Positions 27,699 through 37,920 of a stretch of DNA of 64,000 nucleotides are shown here, one piece after another; within the stretch, counting starts at the first letter, position 1, and each line of letters begins with the position of its first letter. Origin of the DNA: Thalassovita gelatinovora (GTDB taxonomy: Bacteria; Pseudomonadota; Alphaproteobacteria; Rhodobacterales; Rhodobacteraceae); NCBI RefSeq assembly GCF_001458355.1, contig NZ_CYSA01000005.1, forward strand, positions 1 to 64,000, read 5' to 3'. Below the pieces are notes generated by a model. The model saw only the letters and a program-made list of their open reading frames with translations. It was not told the origin of the DNA and did not search any database. The position numbers and the translations under genes were made by a program.

Positions 27699-28964
27699 TT
27701 AGCTCTCATTGCCCGTTTCCTCATCTTCGTTAGCGCTGTCAAAGGCATATTCCCGCGCAAACTCCACCGCGACCGGCGTCGAGGACGGCATCACCGGGGT
27801 ATAAGCAGTGGTATCTTCGCTGGGAATCGAAGGCCGTTGCGTCATCCTATAACCGGTATAGACCGACGTCGCGAACAATAGCACCGCGATCAAAGCGAAA
27901 TACCCTTGCGGTCCGACCGCGGACATCATCCAACCGGTGATCAGCGGTCCGGCAATCGCCCCCACGCCATTGATAAAGATCATCCCCCCCGATGCCGCAG
28001 CCATGTCTTCGACATTCAGAAAATCGTTGGTATAGGCAATGAGCAGCGAATAGAGCGGGTTCGACGCCCCGCCGATCACGAAAGCGGAAATCAGCAGCAG
28101 GGTAAAGTTCCCACCCAGCAGCAGGCCCAGTATCCCCCCGGCCCCACCGATCGCCGCCACCACCATGATCAGCATACGGCGGTCCATCCGGTCGGACATC
28201 CATCCCAACGGATATTGCAGCAAAACCGCACCGATATAAAACGTCGCCACGAAGGTGGAAATTTGCACAAGGCTCAGCCCGACTTCGGCCCCGTAAACCG
28301 CAGCCATCCCGAATTGCGCCGCAAACACCCCGCCCAGCAGGAACATGCCGACACAGCCCAAAGGGGAAACATTCAGCAATTCGCGCAGGCTCATCGGTTT
28401 GGTGGAGTCAAAAGCGGGGGTCGGATTGACCGACAGAAGGATCGGCGCAAACGAAATCGAAACCAAAACCGACGGGATCACGAACAGAACAAATCCCGAC
28501 GGATCGGCGGTCAGCAACAATCCCTGCGCCGCAACGATGCCGATCATCTGTACGATCATGTAAAGCGACAGCGCCTTGCCACGGTTTTCATTGGTTGCGG
28601 CATTGTTCAGCCAGCTTTCTGCGGTGACATAAACGCCGGAAAAGCAAAAACCGATCAGAATCCGCCCGGCGGTCCAAACCCATGGATCGGCAAAGGTCGG
28701 GTAAAGAATCAGAACGGCGGAAATCAGCGAACCAAGCGCCGCGAAAACCCGCACATGCCCCACCCGCCGGATCATTTCCGGTGCCATCCGTGATCCCCCG
28801 AGGAAGCCGACGAAATAGGCCGACATCACGACCGACATCTGGAAGGTCGAGAACCCTTCAATCTGTCCGCGCACCCCTAAAAGAGTCCCCTGAAGGCCGT
28901 TGCCGACCATCAACAGCATCAATCCCAAAAACAGGGGCCACGCACTGGACAGAATTTGTAACAT
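27699..28964 (-). CDS. MFS transporter, YcaD-like
   Basis: 421 residues with about 12 hydrophobic helices and a hydrophilic acidic C-terminal tail of some 40 residues. The helix-2 loop FLGGSRMAPEMIRRVGHVRVFA and the segment YVTAESWLNNAATNENRGKALSLYM are typical of the YcaD branch of the major facilitator superfamily (COG0477), whose substrates are mostly unknown. It lies 96 bp after queA on the same strand and may be read through from it. Confidence 0.85.
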   Translation of the reverse strand: MLQILSSAWPLFLGLMLLMVGNGLQGTLLGVRGQIEGFSTFQMSVVMSAYFVGFLGGSRMAPEMIRRVGHVRVFAALGSLISAVLILYPTFADPWVWTAGRILIGFCFSGVYVTAESWLNNAATNENRGKALSLYMIVQMIGIVAAQGLLLTADPSGFVLFVIPSVLVSISFAPILLSVNPTPAFDSTKPMSLRELLNVSPLGCVGMFLLGGVFAAQFGMAAVYGAEVGLSLVQISTFVATFYIGAVLLQYPLGWMSDRMDRRMLIMVVAAIGGAGGILGLLLGGNFTLLLISAFVIGGASNPLYSLLIAYTNDFLNVEDMAAASGGMIFINGVGAIAGPLITGWMMSAVGPQGYFALIAVLLFATSVYTGYRMTQRPSIPSEDTTAYTPVMPSSTPVAVEFAREYAFDSANEDEETGNES

Positions 28965-29060
28965 TTGAACCTCGCTTCAAAGCAGAACCGCTGCATACGT
29001 TGTTTACCGCGCCAGACTGGTCGCTGAAAACGACATCCGCGTGTCAGTTTACGCCAAACT

Positions 29061-30119
29061 TCAATCTCTGTTCGGCGGGACAAGCAATGACGCATCCCCA
29101 TAAGAAAAGAACCGATATCTTTCGCGCACCGCATGGTCGTAAATCTGCTTGATCCGGTCATGCCCGATCAAGGCGGAAACCAGCATCATCAATGTCGATT
29201 TCGGCAGGTGGAAATTGGTCATCAACGCGTCGGCCACATGAAATTCGAAACCGGGATAGATGAAGATATCGGTTTCGCCGCACCAAGCCTCGATATGCCC
29301 GCCGCGCGCCGCGCTTTCGATCAGCCGCAGCGCGGTAGTGCCGACCGGGATCACCCGCCCGCCTGCCGCTTTGGTCGCGGCGATCTCGGCGGCGGCGGCT
29401 TCGGATACTTCACCCCATTCGGCATGCATCTTGTGACTGGTCACGTCTTCGACCTTGACCGGCAGAAACGTCCCCGCCCCCACATGCAGCGTCACATGGG
29501 TGGTCTCGACCCCTTTGGCGCGGATCGCCGCCAGCAGATTTTCATCGAAATGCAACGATGCCGTGGGCGCGGCCACCGCACCGGGATGTCGGGCGAAAAC
29601 GGTCTGATAATCTTGTTTGTCCTGTTCATCAGAAGCGCGTTTCGCCGCGATATAGGGCGGCAGCGGCATCATTCCGGCGGCGGTCAGCGCGGCATCGAAA
29701 TCATCGCCCGCAAGGTTGAACCGCAACAGGCCCTGACCGTCCTCTTTGGCCTCCAGTCGGGCCGACAGCGCAGCAGAGAAGTGGATATCTTCGCCCTCGC
29801 GCACCTTCTTCAACGGCTTGAGCAGCGCCGCCCATGTGCCATCGGCGCGCGGTTCCAGTAACGTCACCTCGATCCGGGCGCGGGTTTCCCCCTCTGCCCC
29901 CTGCCGGCGCCGTTCCCCCGACAACCGTGCCGGGATCACCTTGGTATCGTTCAACACCAAACGATCCCCGGGGCGCAGCCAATCGGGCAGATCATAGACA
30001 TGGGCATCGCTGATGCGATCCCCCTCCGACACCAGAAGCCGCGCCGACGGGCGCGGTTTGGCGGGCCGCGTCGCGATCAGATGATCCGGCAGTTCGAAAT
30101 CAAAATCACTCAGTTTCAT
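29061..30119 (-). CDS. queA: S-adenosylmethionine:tRNA ribosyltransferase-isomerase
   Basis: 352 residues. Hallmarks include [21 protein letters not shown] at the start, [40 protein letters not shown] and [18 protein letters not shown] near the end. QueA transfers the ribosyl part of SAM to 7-aminomethyl-7-deazaguanine in tRNA to make epoxyqueuosine. Its start overlaps the stop of the AsmA-like gene by 4 bp, so translation is coupled to that large envelope protein, although no functional link is known. Confidence 0.96.
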   Translation of the reverse strand: MKLSDFDFELPDHLIATRPAKPRPSARLLVSEGDRISDAHVYDLPDWLRPGDRLVLNDTKVIPARLSGERRRQGAEGETRARIEVTLLEPRADGTWAALLKPLKKVREGEDIHFSAALSARLEAKEDGQGLLRFNLAGDDFDAALTAAGMMPLPPYIAAKRASDEQDKQDYQTVFARHPGAVAAPTASLHFDENLLAAIRAKGVETTHVTLHVGAGTFLPVKVEDVTSHKMHAEWGEVSEAAAAEIAATKAAGGRVIPVGTTALRLIESAARGGHIEAWCGETDIFIYPGFEFHVADALMTNFHLPKSTLMMLVSALIGHDRIKQIYDHAVRERYRFFSYGDASLLVPPNRD

Positions 30120-33100
30120 TGGCTGACCTCGGGGGCTGGGCGGCGGAATATCTCGCGGAACATCCCGGGTGTAAAGATCGACAGCGGATTGACCTGAACC
30201 TTGGGGTTGGCGGGATTGCCGCTCAGCCCGTAATTGAACCCGATCAACCCCTCGCCCTTGCGGGTCAGGATCGACCCGATGGCGTTGATCGCATAGATCG
30301 GTGACAAAACGCCCTGAAAATCCATCTGATTGCTGGCGAAATCATAAATCCCGTCCATCGACAACCCCATCGATGCCCCCACAGCGCTGCTGCGGCGCAG
30401 GATCAACTGGTCCGGGGTCAGCCGGAACCGGGCCTCGACCTCGCCGAACAGGATACCGGTGCCGCTCATCTGTTCCAACAGGCCGACCACGCTGATCGTA
30501 TTCAGAAGCTCAGCCAGAGCTGGGGCTTCGCGGATGCGGATATTGCTGATATCCAAAGCGCCGTCATATTGGCCGGGTTGGGCCGCAGGGTTCAGCGTCA
30601 AATGGAATTTACCATTGTGACCTGTCTTCATCAGCCCCGCCGCCGCAACAACGGCTCCTGCATCGTCGGAATTAATTTCTATCCCACTGCGCCCCGAGAC
30701 CGGGATCACCTTGCCCGATACCGGCGCTTTGCCATTCACCAGCCCGGTAAACACCCCGGAAAACCCATTTCCGGTGGTGAAATCGCCCCGAAATTGCGTC
30801 AGCGCGATGGATTTGGTGATCTGCACCCGGTCCAGAGCCGCGCTGATCGGGCTGCTGCCTGTTGATCCACCGCCATTGGCCACAGTATCCGGCCGCTTGG
30901 CCAGATCGACCCAACCGCCTGCGATCTGAACAGCCGGTGCCTGCCCCTTGCCGCGACCGATCAGCGTGACCGGCGCGTTCAGCCAATTGCCCGCTACGAC
31001 CGAACTGAACCGCATCTGGTTCAGGCTGCCATCCTGTTTCAGCGACAATGCCCCTGCGGTGCGCAGCCCTGGGCCGGTCAGTGCCAGACGATCCACGACC
31101 GGTGGCGAAGACAACCGCCCGCTTGCTTCGAACAAACCCGTCGTATTCTGTGCCAATGCCCAACCGATTTCAGGCAGGCGCAACCCGATCCCCCGCAGAT
31201 CACTGGACAGGCTGAACCGTGGCGGCTGATCCTTTTGCAAAGCGATCTCAAACACACCGTCACCACGCCCCGAAAGGCTGCCAGGTGGCAAAGCGATGGA
31301 AAATTCGTCCAAGAACGCGTTCGAGAGATCGGCCACGCCATAGACGCGGGATTTACCTTTGTCCTCTGGGCGCAGATCGTCTTCGAAAACCGCGTCGAAG
31401 CCGATCTGGCCGATCTGGCCGCGGCCGGAAATCGTCAGCATTTCATTGGTCGCTTTCAGATCGAGATGCCCCGCCCGCAAGACCCGCTGCGGCACCAGCG
31501 TGTCGCTACTGACATTGCTCAGGTCTGCGGCGATATCGAAACTGACCTCCTCCGGCAGCAGCTTTTTCTTCAACATAAGATCAAGCGTACCGCGCGCCTT
31601 GGCCCGTCCGTCAGCCAGATCGGCGGTACGACCGGCCTTGGTCATCAGATTGAGCGGTTCGCGGTCCAGCAGCGACAACGCCGCAGTGACCGTGCTGTCC
31701 GTGGACAAATTGACATGGGCCGGCGTCGGTTTTTCCGTGGTGTCGGGGATCACGATGGAACTGCCCGATATATCGATCCGCCCTCCCAGATCGGCCTGAA
31801 TCACACCGTGATCTGCGGCGGCGGTGAAGGTCTTGCCGTTGATTTCGGCATGGCCCGACGCGTTCTTGATCGGTGGCATATGGCGGGAAAATTGGACCTC
31901 TGCTTCGTCATATTCGAAACCGGCATAGATATCATGAGGCTGGCCGGGCTGTTTGCGATAGGCCAGCTGGCCGCGCGTCAGGGTCACTTGATGGATATTT
32001 TCCTCGATCCATGTCCGGGTCTTGGTCTTCAACTTTTCCGGCCAAAGCGCCAACACCACGTCTGAATCCAGATGTTCCGCTTGCGCTGCCACCGACAATC
32101 GCCATCCTTCCGGCTCTGCCGCGGCTTCGCCGCTGACCACAACGATCTGTCCTTGTTCTTCCAGCGTTAACTCCCCCATCGTCATCACGAAAGGGTCCAG
32201 CGCCATGCGGAAACTCATCCGGGCCGCATCCAGCGTCAGCGGCACCTGCAACAGATCCTCGGGATTGGCGGTCAGGCCGGTCAGGGTGAATTGGCCCAGC
32301 AATTCCTGCGGCAGACCGGTTTCCATCCCGCCCAGGATCGCCTTGCCTTCGGCCCGCGCCGTGATCCATTCACTGCTGACCGACACTTCGTCAAAAACCA
32401 GCGTCTGATCGGTCGGGGAATAGGTGAAATAAGTCCGGGCCGAAGTGAACGGGATTGGTTTGGTTTGATCGGTCGGTTGGATTACCCCGTCCGCGATTTG
32501 CAACGTGCCGCTGATGTCACCGAACCCGGTTTCGTCCACCGATCCACGCAAAGCGCCGGAAATCGGGGCCCGCACCACGTCGAGCCAGGCAACAGCCGCA
32601 CTTTGCACCGCGATGTCCTGCGCCGCCATGTCTTCGAAGATCATGCCGAACTGCGCCGCCGCAGACCCGATCAGGCTTTCGAAATTCAGCTCCACCGTGG
32701 TGGCGTAATCATAGCCCGCCAACAACGCCAGATCGCCACCAATGCGCAGATCGTCATCGTCCCGGGTCAGCCGCAACCTGCCGCCGTCGATGGTCCAGGC
32801 CCGGCCCGACCGCAAATCTTCATAGCGCACGATCATCGCATCGGCATCGACGCGGGACAGATTGGCGAATTGTTCCGATAGCAACAACCGATCAAGCCCG
32901 GCAACCAGTTCCTGAATGCTGGCGGATTGTTCGACCTGCGGCAAAGACGTCCCGAAGGACAGGTCGAACGATCCATCCTTGCGCCGGGTAACATTGATCT
33001 CTGCCCCCGACAGGCTGATCCGTCCCAGTTGCGCCTTGCCTTTCAACAGCGGCGCCAGCGCCAGGCCGGTTTCCAGATCCGACATCGTCAGGATCACCGG

Positions 33101-33394
33101 CCCGTCGGACTGCGAAATCTCTACATCGCGCAACTGAACCCGCGGGCGGCCGGTGTCGGTCAGCAGAACGCTCAACGCTCCGAATGTCACATCCATATCC
33201 GGCAACATCTGGCCCAGCCGGGTTTCGATTCGCTGTTGCAGCCATTCGGGGGCCCGGATCGGTCGTCCGATCGCAGAATAGACCAGCCACACAGCAAGCG
33301 CCAAAACGGCCAAAATCCCGCCGCCAACCCAAAGCGCTGCCCGGGCTTTGCGGCTCAGCCGCTTGCTTTGCTGTCCTTCTGGCTTGGGGGACAT
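30116..33394 (-). CDS. AsmA-like / YhdP-type envelope protein (DUF3971)
   Basis: 1092 residues. A single N-terminal transmembrane segment at about residues 22-44 follows a basic cytoplasmic stretch ([12 protein letters not shown]); the rest is a long periplasmic chain of beta-rich repeats with an AsmA-like C-terminal region ([39 protein letters not shown]). This architecture is that of YhdP/AsmA proteins, bridges proposed to carry phospholipid from inner to outer membrane. It heads a two-gene unit with queA and is divergent from bcp. The order fits, but the family role is from knowledge, not seen directly. Confidence 0.88.
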   Translation of the reverse strand: MSPKPEGQQSKRLSRKARAALWVGGGILAVLALAVWLVYSAIGRPIRAPEWLQQRIETRLGQMLPDMDVTFGALSVLLTDTGRPRVQLRDVEISQSDGPVILTMSDLETGLALAPLLKGKAQLGRISLSGAEINVTRRKDGSFDLSFGTSLPQVEQSASIQELVAGLDRLLLSEQFANLSRVDADAMIVRYEDLRSGRAWTIDGGRLRLTRDDDDLRIGGDLALLAGYDYATTVELNFESLIGSAAAQFGMIFEDMAAQDIAVQSAAVAWLDVVRAPISGALRGSVDETGFGDISGTLQIADGVIQPTDQTKPIPFTSARTYFTYSPTDQTLVFDEVSVSSEWITARAEGKAILGGMETGLPQELLGQFTLTGLTANPEDLLQVPLTLDAARMSFRMALDPFVMTMGELTLEEQGQIVVVSGEAAAEPEGWRLSVAAQAEHLDSDVVLALWPEKLKTKTRTWIEENIHQVTLTRGQLAYRKQPGQPHDIYAGFEYDEAEVQFSRHMPPIKNASGHAEINGKTFTAAADHGVIQADLGGRIDISGSSIVIPDTTEKPTPAHVNLSTDSTVTAALSLLDREPLNLMTKAGRTADLADGRAKARGTLDLMLKKKLLPEEVSFDIAADLSNVSSDTLVPQRVLRAGHLDLKATNEMLTISGRGQIGQIGFDAVFEDDLRPEDKGKSRVYGVADLSNAFLDEFSIALPPGSLSGRGDGVFEIALQKDQPPRFSLSSDLRGIGLRLPEIGWALAQNTTGLFEASGRLSSPPVVDRLALTGPGLRTAGALSLKQDGSLNQMRFSSVVAGNWLNAPVTLIGRGKGQAPAVQIAGGWVDLAKRPDTVANGGGSTGSSPISAALDRVQITKSIALTQFRGDFTTGNGFSGVFTGLVNGKAPVSGKVIPVSGRSGIEINSDDAGAVVAAAGLMKTGHNGKFHLTLNPAAQPGQYDGALDISNIRIREAPALAELLNTISVVGLLEQMSGTGILFGEVEARFRLTPDQLILRRSSAVGASMGLSMDGIYDFASNQMDFQGVLSPIYAINAIGSILTRKGEGLIGFNYGLSGNPANPKVQVNPLSIFTPGMFREIFRRPAPEVSQ

Positions 33395-33498
33395 GCCCCG
33401 GTCTCCTGCTGCTCTGCCTGACGGTCTGTGACTCTTTATTCTTGCGTCCGCAACGCTATACCTAACCGGGACCAGAATCCACTCGATGAGGAAGTGCC

Positions 33499-33957
33499 GT
33501 GACAGATATCCAAGCCGCCCCCGATTTCACCTTGCCGCAAGATGGCGGTACAGCCGTCACATTGTCGGCGCTGCGCCCGGCCCCGGTGGTGCTGTTTTTC
33601 TACCCGCGCGACAATACCTCGGGCTGCACCAAAGAAGCCAAGGCTTTCACCGCGCTTTATCCGCAATTCGAAGCCGCCGGGGCCCATGTCTTCGGGATTT
33701 CCAAGGATGATATCGCGGCACATGAAAAATTCCGATTGAAACAGGAACTGGGCATTCCGTTACTCTCCGATGCCGAAGACACGACCTGCGAAGACTATGA
33801 CGTGTGGAAAGAAAAATCCATGTACGGCAAAAAGTTCTGGGGCATCGTCCGGTCCACCTTCCTGATCGATGCCAACGGCAATATCGCCCGCGAATGGCGC
33901 AAGGTCAAAGTCGACGGCCATGCCGAAGACGTCTTAGACGCGGTCAAAGCCCTGTGA
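33499..33957 (+). CDS. bcp: Peroxiredoxin, Bcp/PrxQ type
   Basis: 152 residues. Peroxidatic Cys43 is in DNTSGCTKEA; SFLID-type strand is seen as RSTFLIDANGNIAREWRKV. In E. coli Bcp a resolving Cys lies five residues later, but here that position is Lys48, so the enzyme must use a 1-Cys mechanism or another partner (a further Cys occurs in EDTTCEDYD). It reduces peroxides in the cytoplasm. The stop overlaps the GTG start of the DUF455 gene, making a two-gene unit. Confidence 0.93.
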   Translation: MTDIQAAPDFTLPQDGGTAVTLSALRPAPVVLFFYPRDNTSGCTKEAKAFTALYPQFEAAGAHVFGISKDDIAAHEKFRLKQELGIPLLSDAEDTTCEDYDVWKEKSMYGKKFWGIVRSTFLIDANGNIAREWRKVKVDGHAEDVLDAVKAL

Positions 33958-34781
33958 CTCAGACCCTGACCGAAATGGCGGTGGAGGTTCTGACCACCGC
34001 CGATGGCCGCGAAAAAACCGCTCTGTCTCATAAACATGCCGCCACATGGTTCGCTGCGCGCAAGGCTGGTGAAACCTTGCCGGTCGGCACCGCCACCCCG
34101 CCGCTGCAACCGGCGCGACCGGACAAACCGGAATTGCTGGACCCGCGCGACGTACCACGCCGCCGCCCCGGCAGCCCGGCAGGCCGGATCGCAATCCTGC
34201 ACGCGGTGGCGCATATCGAATTGAACGCCGTTGATCTGCATTGGGACATCATCGCCCGTTTCGGCCATGTTCCGATGCCGATCGGGTTTTATGACGATTG
34301 GGTGAAATCGGCGGACGAGGAATCCAAGCATTACAATCTGATCTGTGATTGCCTTGAAAAGATGGGCAGCCATTACGGGGCCCTGCCCGCCCATGCCGGC
34401 ATGTGGCGCGCCGCCGAAGACACCGCCGAGGATCTGATGGGTCGGCTGGCGGTGGTGCCGATGGTGTTGGAAGCGCGCGGCTTGGACGTCACACCGGGCA
34501 TGATCACGATTTTCGAAAAAGCCAAGGAAACCGATACGGTCGAGGCTCTGAAACTGATCTATGCCGAAGAAGTCGGCCACGTCGCCTATGGATCGAAATG
34601 GTTCCATTTCCTGTGCGGGCGTCACGATCTGGACCCCAAGGATGTGTTTCACGATCTGGTCCGCACCTATTTCCATGGCTTCCTGAAACCGCCCTTCAAC
34701 GAAGAAAAACGTGCAGAGGCAGGTCTGCCGCCCGATTTCTATTGGCCTCTGGCTGACCAAACGCCGCCGAATGGCCGCTAA
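33954..34781 (+). CDS. DUF455 ferritin-like protein
   Basis: 275 residues from the GTG at 33954, which overlaps the bcp TGA (GTGA); the longer open frame into bcp is rejected because bcp is clearly coding there. The core is a four-helix ferritin-like bundle with carboxylate/His pairs in AHIELNAVDLHWD, DEESKHYNLI, LEARGLDVTPG and AEEVGHVAYG, a probable di-iron site. The DUF455 (COG2833) family is widespread in proteobacteria with no settled function. Coupling to a peroxiredoxin suggests a link to peroxide or iron handling. Confidence 0.9.
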   Translation: MTQTLTEMAVEVLTTADGREKTALSHKHAATWFAARKAGETLPVGTATPPLQPARPDKPELLDPRDVPRRRPGSPAGRIAILHAVAHIELNAVDLHWDIIARFGHVPMPIGFYDDWVKSADEESKHYNLICDCLEKMGSHYGALPAHAGMWRAAEDTAEDLMGRLAVVPMVLEARGLDVTPGMITIFEKAKETDTVEALKLIYAEEVGHVAYGSKWFHFLCGRHDLDPKDVFHDLVRTYFHGFLKPPFNEEKRAEAGLPPDFYWPLADQTPPNGR

Positions 34782-34814
34782 CCCCTTCCTGAATCGGCAA
34801 GATTTCGCCAGTTC

Positions 34815-34831
34815 GGCGGTTTTTCACCGCC
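34815..34831. terminator. Weak hairpin after the bcp-DUF455 unit
   Basis: GGCGGT / ACCGCC, 6-bp stem with loop TTTTC. No T-run follows on the plus strand, so it is a weak candidate for termination or mRNA 3'-end protection. Confidence 0.3.
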
Positions 34832-34955
34832 CGCTCCACCCCTGACCGTTAAAATTGTTGCTCTGTGGTCACGCTCTGGTAAACAAACGCTGCAGTAAAT
34901 ACGCCACCAGAGCGTATCGCTGCGATTGGGGACGGAAAACATAAAGGACGGACGC

Positions 34956-36293
34956 GTGAGAACACGTCTTACGGCACGTATCGACGCTATTTTGGAACCA
35001 TGGTTTCCTGAACGGCGACTTTTCCTGAGATCGGATAGCGAAACGCGGTTCATACGCCTGCGTCCGTCAACTCAGGTTCTCGCCTTCGCTGGCAGTGCGG
35101 CCATTGTGGCGTGGGCAATTGTCGCGACCGCTGTGTTGCTGATGGACAGTATCGGATCGGGCAATTTCCGCGAACAGGCCCGCCGCGATCAACACACATA
35201 TGAAAACCGCCTGAACCTGTTGGCCAGCGAACGTGACACCCGGTCCGAAGAAGCCTTGGCATCGCAGGCTCGGTTCAATCTGGCCCTGAACCAGATTTCA
35301 GACATGCAGACCGAACTGCTGGCCTCGGAAACCGCGCGGCGCGAATTAGAAACCGGGATCGAGGTGATCCAGACCAATCTGCGCAAAACGATGAAGCAAC
35401 GCGATGCGGTGCGCAAGGAACTGGACACGCTGCAACAAGCAGCCACCCAAACCACCCCGTCTGATACTCTCGCCGATGCCGGTGAAAACGTCAGTGAAAC
35501 CGTTGATTTCCTAGTCTCGGCCCTGTCTGATACCGCCTCCGAGCGTGACAAGATCCTCGCCGATGCGCAACAGGCCCTGACCGAAGCGGACGATCTCGCT
35601 TTCCAGATCAAGCTGATGCGCGACCAAAACGATGTGATTTTCCGCCAACTCGAAGACGCCATGACCGTTTCGGTCAAGCCGCTGGATAAAATGTTCCGCT
35701 CTGCCGGGTTGAACACCGACAGCCTGATCGATCAGGTCCGTCGCAGCTATTCCGGCCAAGGCGGCCCGCTGACACCACTGTCTTTCTCGACCAGCGGCGA
35801 AGAACCCAGCATGGACACGTCGCGCGCCAATCGCATTCTGAATCAGTTGGATGCGCTTAATCTCTACCGGATCGCCGCAACCAAAGCGCCCTTCGCCAAA
35901 CCGGTGCATGCCGCCGTGCGTTATACCAGCGGCTTTGGGTATCGCCGCGATCCCAAGACCGGCGGCCGCCGCCTGCACAAGGGGTCGGATTTCGCCGGGC
36001 CGGTCGGCACAGCGATCTTTTCGACCGCCGATGGCGTGGTGACACATGCAGGCTGGCTCAGCGGCTATGGTCGGCTTATCAAGATACAGCATGAGTTCGG
36101 AATCGAAACCCGATACGCTCATCTGTCAAAAATTCGCGTGAAGGTCGGTCAAAGGGTCTCGCGCGGGGACCGTATCGGTGATATGGGAAACTCCGGACGT
36201 TCCACTGGCACCCATTTGCATTATGAGGTGCGCGTCGGCGGCAAGGCCGTCAATCCGATGATCTATATCAAGGCTGCAAACGATGTTTTCTAA
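34956..36293 (+). CDS. M23 (LytM) family metallopeptidase
   Basis: 445 residues from the GTG at 34956, preceded by AAAGGAC at a good distance; an in-frame TTG at 34926 is an alternative. A transmembrane segment at about 41-63 is followed by a long Glu/Arg-rich coiled coil (about 70-170) and a LytM domain. Zinc ligands are H341 and D345 in HKGSD and H422 in HLH (420-422), so it looks catalytically active. It should cut peptidoglycan cross-bridges in the periplasm. The end overlaps the bactofilin start by 11 bp, so the pair is likely a cell-shape module. Confidence 0.92.
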   Translation: MRTRLTARIDAILEPWFPERRLFLRSDSETRFIRLRPSTQVLAFAGSAAIVAWAIVATAVLLMDSIGSGNFREQARRDQHTYENRLNLLASERDTRSEEALASQARFNLALNQISDMQTELLASETARRELETGIEVIQTNLRKTMKQRDAVRKELDTLQQAATQTTPSDTLADAGENVSETVDFLVSALSDTASERDKILADAQQALTEADDLAFQIKLMRDQNDVIFRQLEDAMTVSVKPLDKMFRSAGLNTDSLIDQVRRSYSGQGGPLTPLSFSTSGEEPSMDTSRANRILNQLDALNLYRIAATKAPFAKPVHAAVRYTSGFGYRRDPKTGGRRLHKGSDFAGPVGTAIFSTADGVVTHAGWLSGYGRLIKIQHEFGIETRYAHLSKIRVKVGQRVSRGDRIGDMGNSGRSTGTHLHYEVRVGGKAVNPMIYIKAANDVF

Positions 36294-36792
36294 AAGCAAA
36301 ATCAACGAACCCGGCCCCAAGGCCGCAGACGCTGCAAAACCCGCAGCCCCTGAAACCCCTGCCGCACCGAAAAGCGACTTCAAAGCGCCCGCGCCCAAGG
36401 CCAAACCGCCCGCGTCGGTTTTGTCCTCGGATTTGCATGTCACCGGCAACATGAAAACCACCGGCGATATTCAGGTCGAAGGCACCGTCGAAGGTGACAT
36501 TCGCGCCCATCTGCTGACCATCGGCGAAACCGCCACCATCAAGGGTGAAATCGTCGCCGATGACGTGGTGATCAATGGCCGTATCGTCGGTCGTGTGCGT
36601 GGTTTGAAAGTGCGCCTGACCTCGACCGCCCGGGTCGAAGGCGACATCATCCATAAAACCATCGCGATCGAATCCGGTGCCCATTTCGAAGGCTCGGTGC
36701 AGCGCCAGGACGATCCGCTGACCGGCGGCAAAGGCGGCGCCGCGAAACCTGCCGCTGCGGCACCGGCCGCAGCACCCAAAGCCGAAGGCTGA
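36283..36792 (+). CDS. Bactofilin (polymer-forming cytoskeletal protein)
   Basis: 169 residues. A Pro/Ala/Lys-rich N-terminal tail (about 1-43) and Ala/Pro C-terminal tail flank a bactofilin beta-helix core (about 45-145) with the repeating GDIQVEGTVEGDIRA, TIKGEIVADDVVINGRIVGRV and RVEGDIIHKTIAIESGAHFEG. Bactofilins self-assemble at the membrane and place peptidoglycan enzymes, as in the CcmA/Csd pair of Helicobacter. Here the start lies inside the end of the M23 peptidase gene, strong evidence for a joint role. An intrinsic terminator closes the unit. Confidence 0.95.
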   Translation: MFSKSKINEPGPKAADAAKPAAPETPAAPKSDFKAPAPKAKPPASVLSSDLHVTGNMKTTGDIQVEGTVEGDIRAHLLTIGETATIKGEIVADDVVINGRIVGRVRGLKVRLTSTARVEGDIIHKTIAIESGAHFEGSVQRQDDPLTGGKGGAAKPAAAAPAAAPKAEG

Positions 36793-36816
36793 ACAATCGC
36801 CTAGGACCGGAATTGG

Positions 36817-36842
36817 AAAAGCGCCCTGCGGGGCGCTTTTTT
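36817..36842. terminator. Intrinsic terminator after bactofilin gene
   Basis: AAAAGCGCCC / GGGCGCTTTT stem with loop TGCG, followed by TT on the plus strand and preceded by A residues, so it can serve both bactofilin and the convergent HNH gene. Confidence 0.9.
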
Positions 36843-36877
36843 ACAGGCATCAGATCAAAACGTTCTGATCAATTCCC

Positions 36878-37462
36878 TCAAGCGTCCAGTTCCGCATCCC
36901 AATACAGAAAATCCAGCCAGCTATCATGCAAATGGTTCGGCGGAAACTTCCGCCCCATATTGCGCAGTTCCTCCGACGTCGGGCGGCGCGGTGGTTTGCG
37001 AAGATGCATGCCGGTCCGGTGCAGGCTTTTCGACCCTTTTTTCAGATTGCAGGGCGAACAGGCCGCCACCACGTTTTCCCAACTGGTAATCCCGCCGCTG
37101 GCGCGTGGCACCACGTGATCAAAGGTCAGATCGCCCCTGCCACCGCAATACTGGCAACAAAATTCGTCCCTCAAGAATAAATTAAAGCGCGTGAAGGCCA
37201 CGCGCTTTTGGGGTTTGACATAATCTTTCAGAACCACGACCGACGGTATCTTGATCCTTGTACTGGGGCTTCGCACCTCGAAATCATATTCGGCGACAAT
37301 ATTGACCCGGTCCAGCCAAACCGCCTTGATCGCCTCCTGCCAGGGCCAAAGCGACAGCGGATAATAGGACAAGGGCCGGTAATCCGCATTCAAAACAAGC
37401 GCAGGGTGATGCTTCAGCACCCCCTTTTCCCTCACAAAATCGTGCCTGAAATCTCCGTCCAT
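36878..37462 (-). CDS. HNH endonuclease
   Basis: 194 residues from the ATG at 37460-37462, giving the start MDGDFRHDFVREKG; a longer start at 37507 adds 15 residues. The nuclease core has two zinc CxxC pairs (CQYCGG and CSPCNLKKGS) around DHVVPRASGG and WENVV. The N-terminal part, LVLNADYRPLSYYPLSLWPWQEAI, is a conserved feature of a stand-alone HNH family in many bacteria. It is not next to phage, restriction or toxin genes here. Function is unknown; a housekeeping nuclease is most likely. Confidence 0.9.
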   Translation of the reverse strand: MDGDFRHDFVREKGVLKHHPALVLNADYRPLSYYPLSLWPWQEAIKAVWLDRVNIVAEYDFEVRSPSTRIKIPSVVVLKDYVKPQKRVAFTRFNLFLRDEFCCQYCGGRGDLTFDHVVPRASGGITSWENVVAACSPCNLKKGSKSLHRTGMHLRKPPRRPTSEELRNMGRKFPPNHLHDSWLDFLYWDAELDA

Positions 37463-37920
37463 TAGGTTCAAAATCTCCCGACCCTGTCTGCCCCATTGTG
37501 ACACCAAGGCGGGACACCCCGCCCCAACTCAAATATAACTATATATCGTGTAGCCAATCCGGCAACCCCCACGATATGCAACATCTTCATCCAAAGCTTG
37601 CCGGAACATGATGACACTGAGGTGACGGAACTCTGCCTGAAATTCATGCAGTTTGTTCGAAACGGCAGATAGCCGTGCATTCCGAGCCGCCACAGTCTGG
37701 GCAATGCCGCGTCGAATGCCCCGGCAAAGGCATGAAATTTCGCGGCCTTACGGCCAGCCCGTGGCACGCCCCCCAAAATCAAATCTTGAAGGGTGTAATC
37801 CTCATCGCGCTCCGCCCGCAGCCTTATCACTAGGAATCTGCCGCCCTCCAAGCCCCGTACAGGTCTAAAACCATCGGTGCCTTACAGGCGCAAAAGCGCT
37901 GACGGGGATTTAACCCCGGC
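37463..37920. other. Gene-poor interval, possibly a decayed gene or intergenic repeat
   Basis: About 460 bp between the HNH gene and the hairpin repeat at 37921. The part next to HNH (37528-37557) is AT-rich and may hold its promoter. A minus-strand frame from TTG at 37851 to 37468 is open for 127 codons and its first half reads like protein (RFLVIRLRAERDEDYTLQDL), but it has no recognised domain and no clear ribosome site, and the second half is low in coding character. A GGCC-GTAA-GGCC hairpin is inside it. I treat it as a possible remnant rather than a gene. Confidence 0.35.

Noticed and set aside
37862-37920. tRNA-like pattern with GGGG-ATTTAA-CCCC arm
   Set aside because: There is no acceptor stem, no GGTTCGA-type T-loop and no anticodon arm in register.
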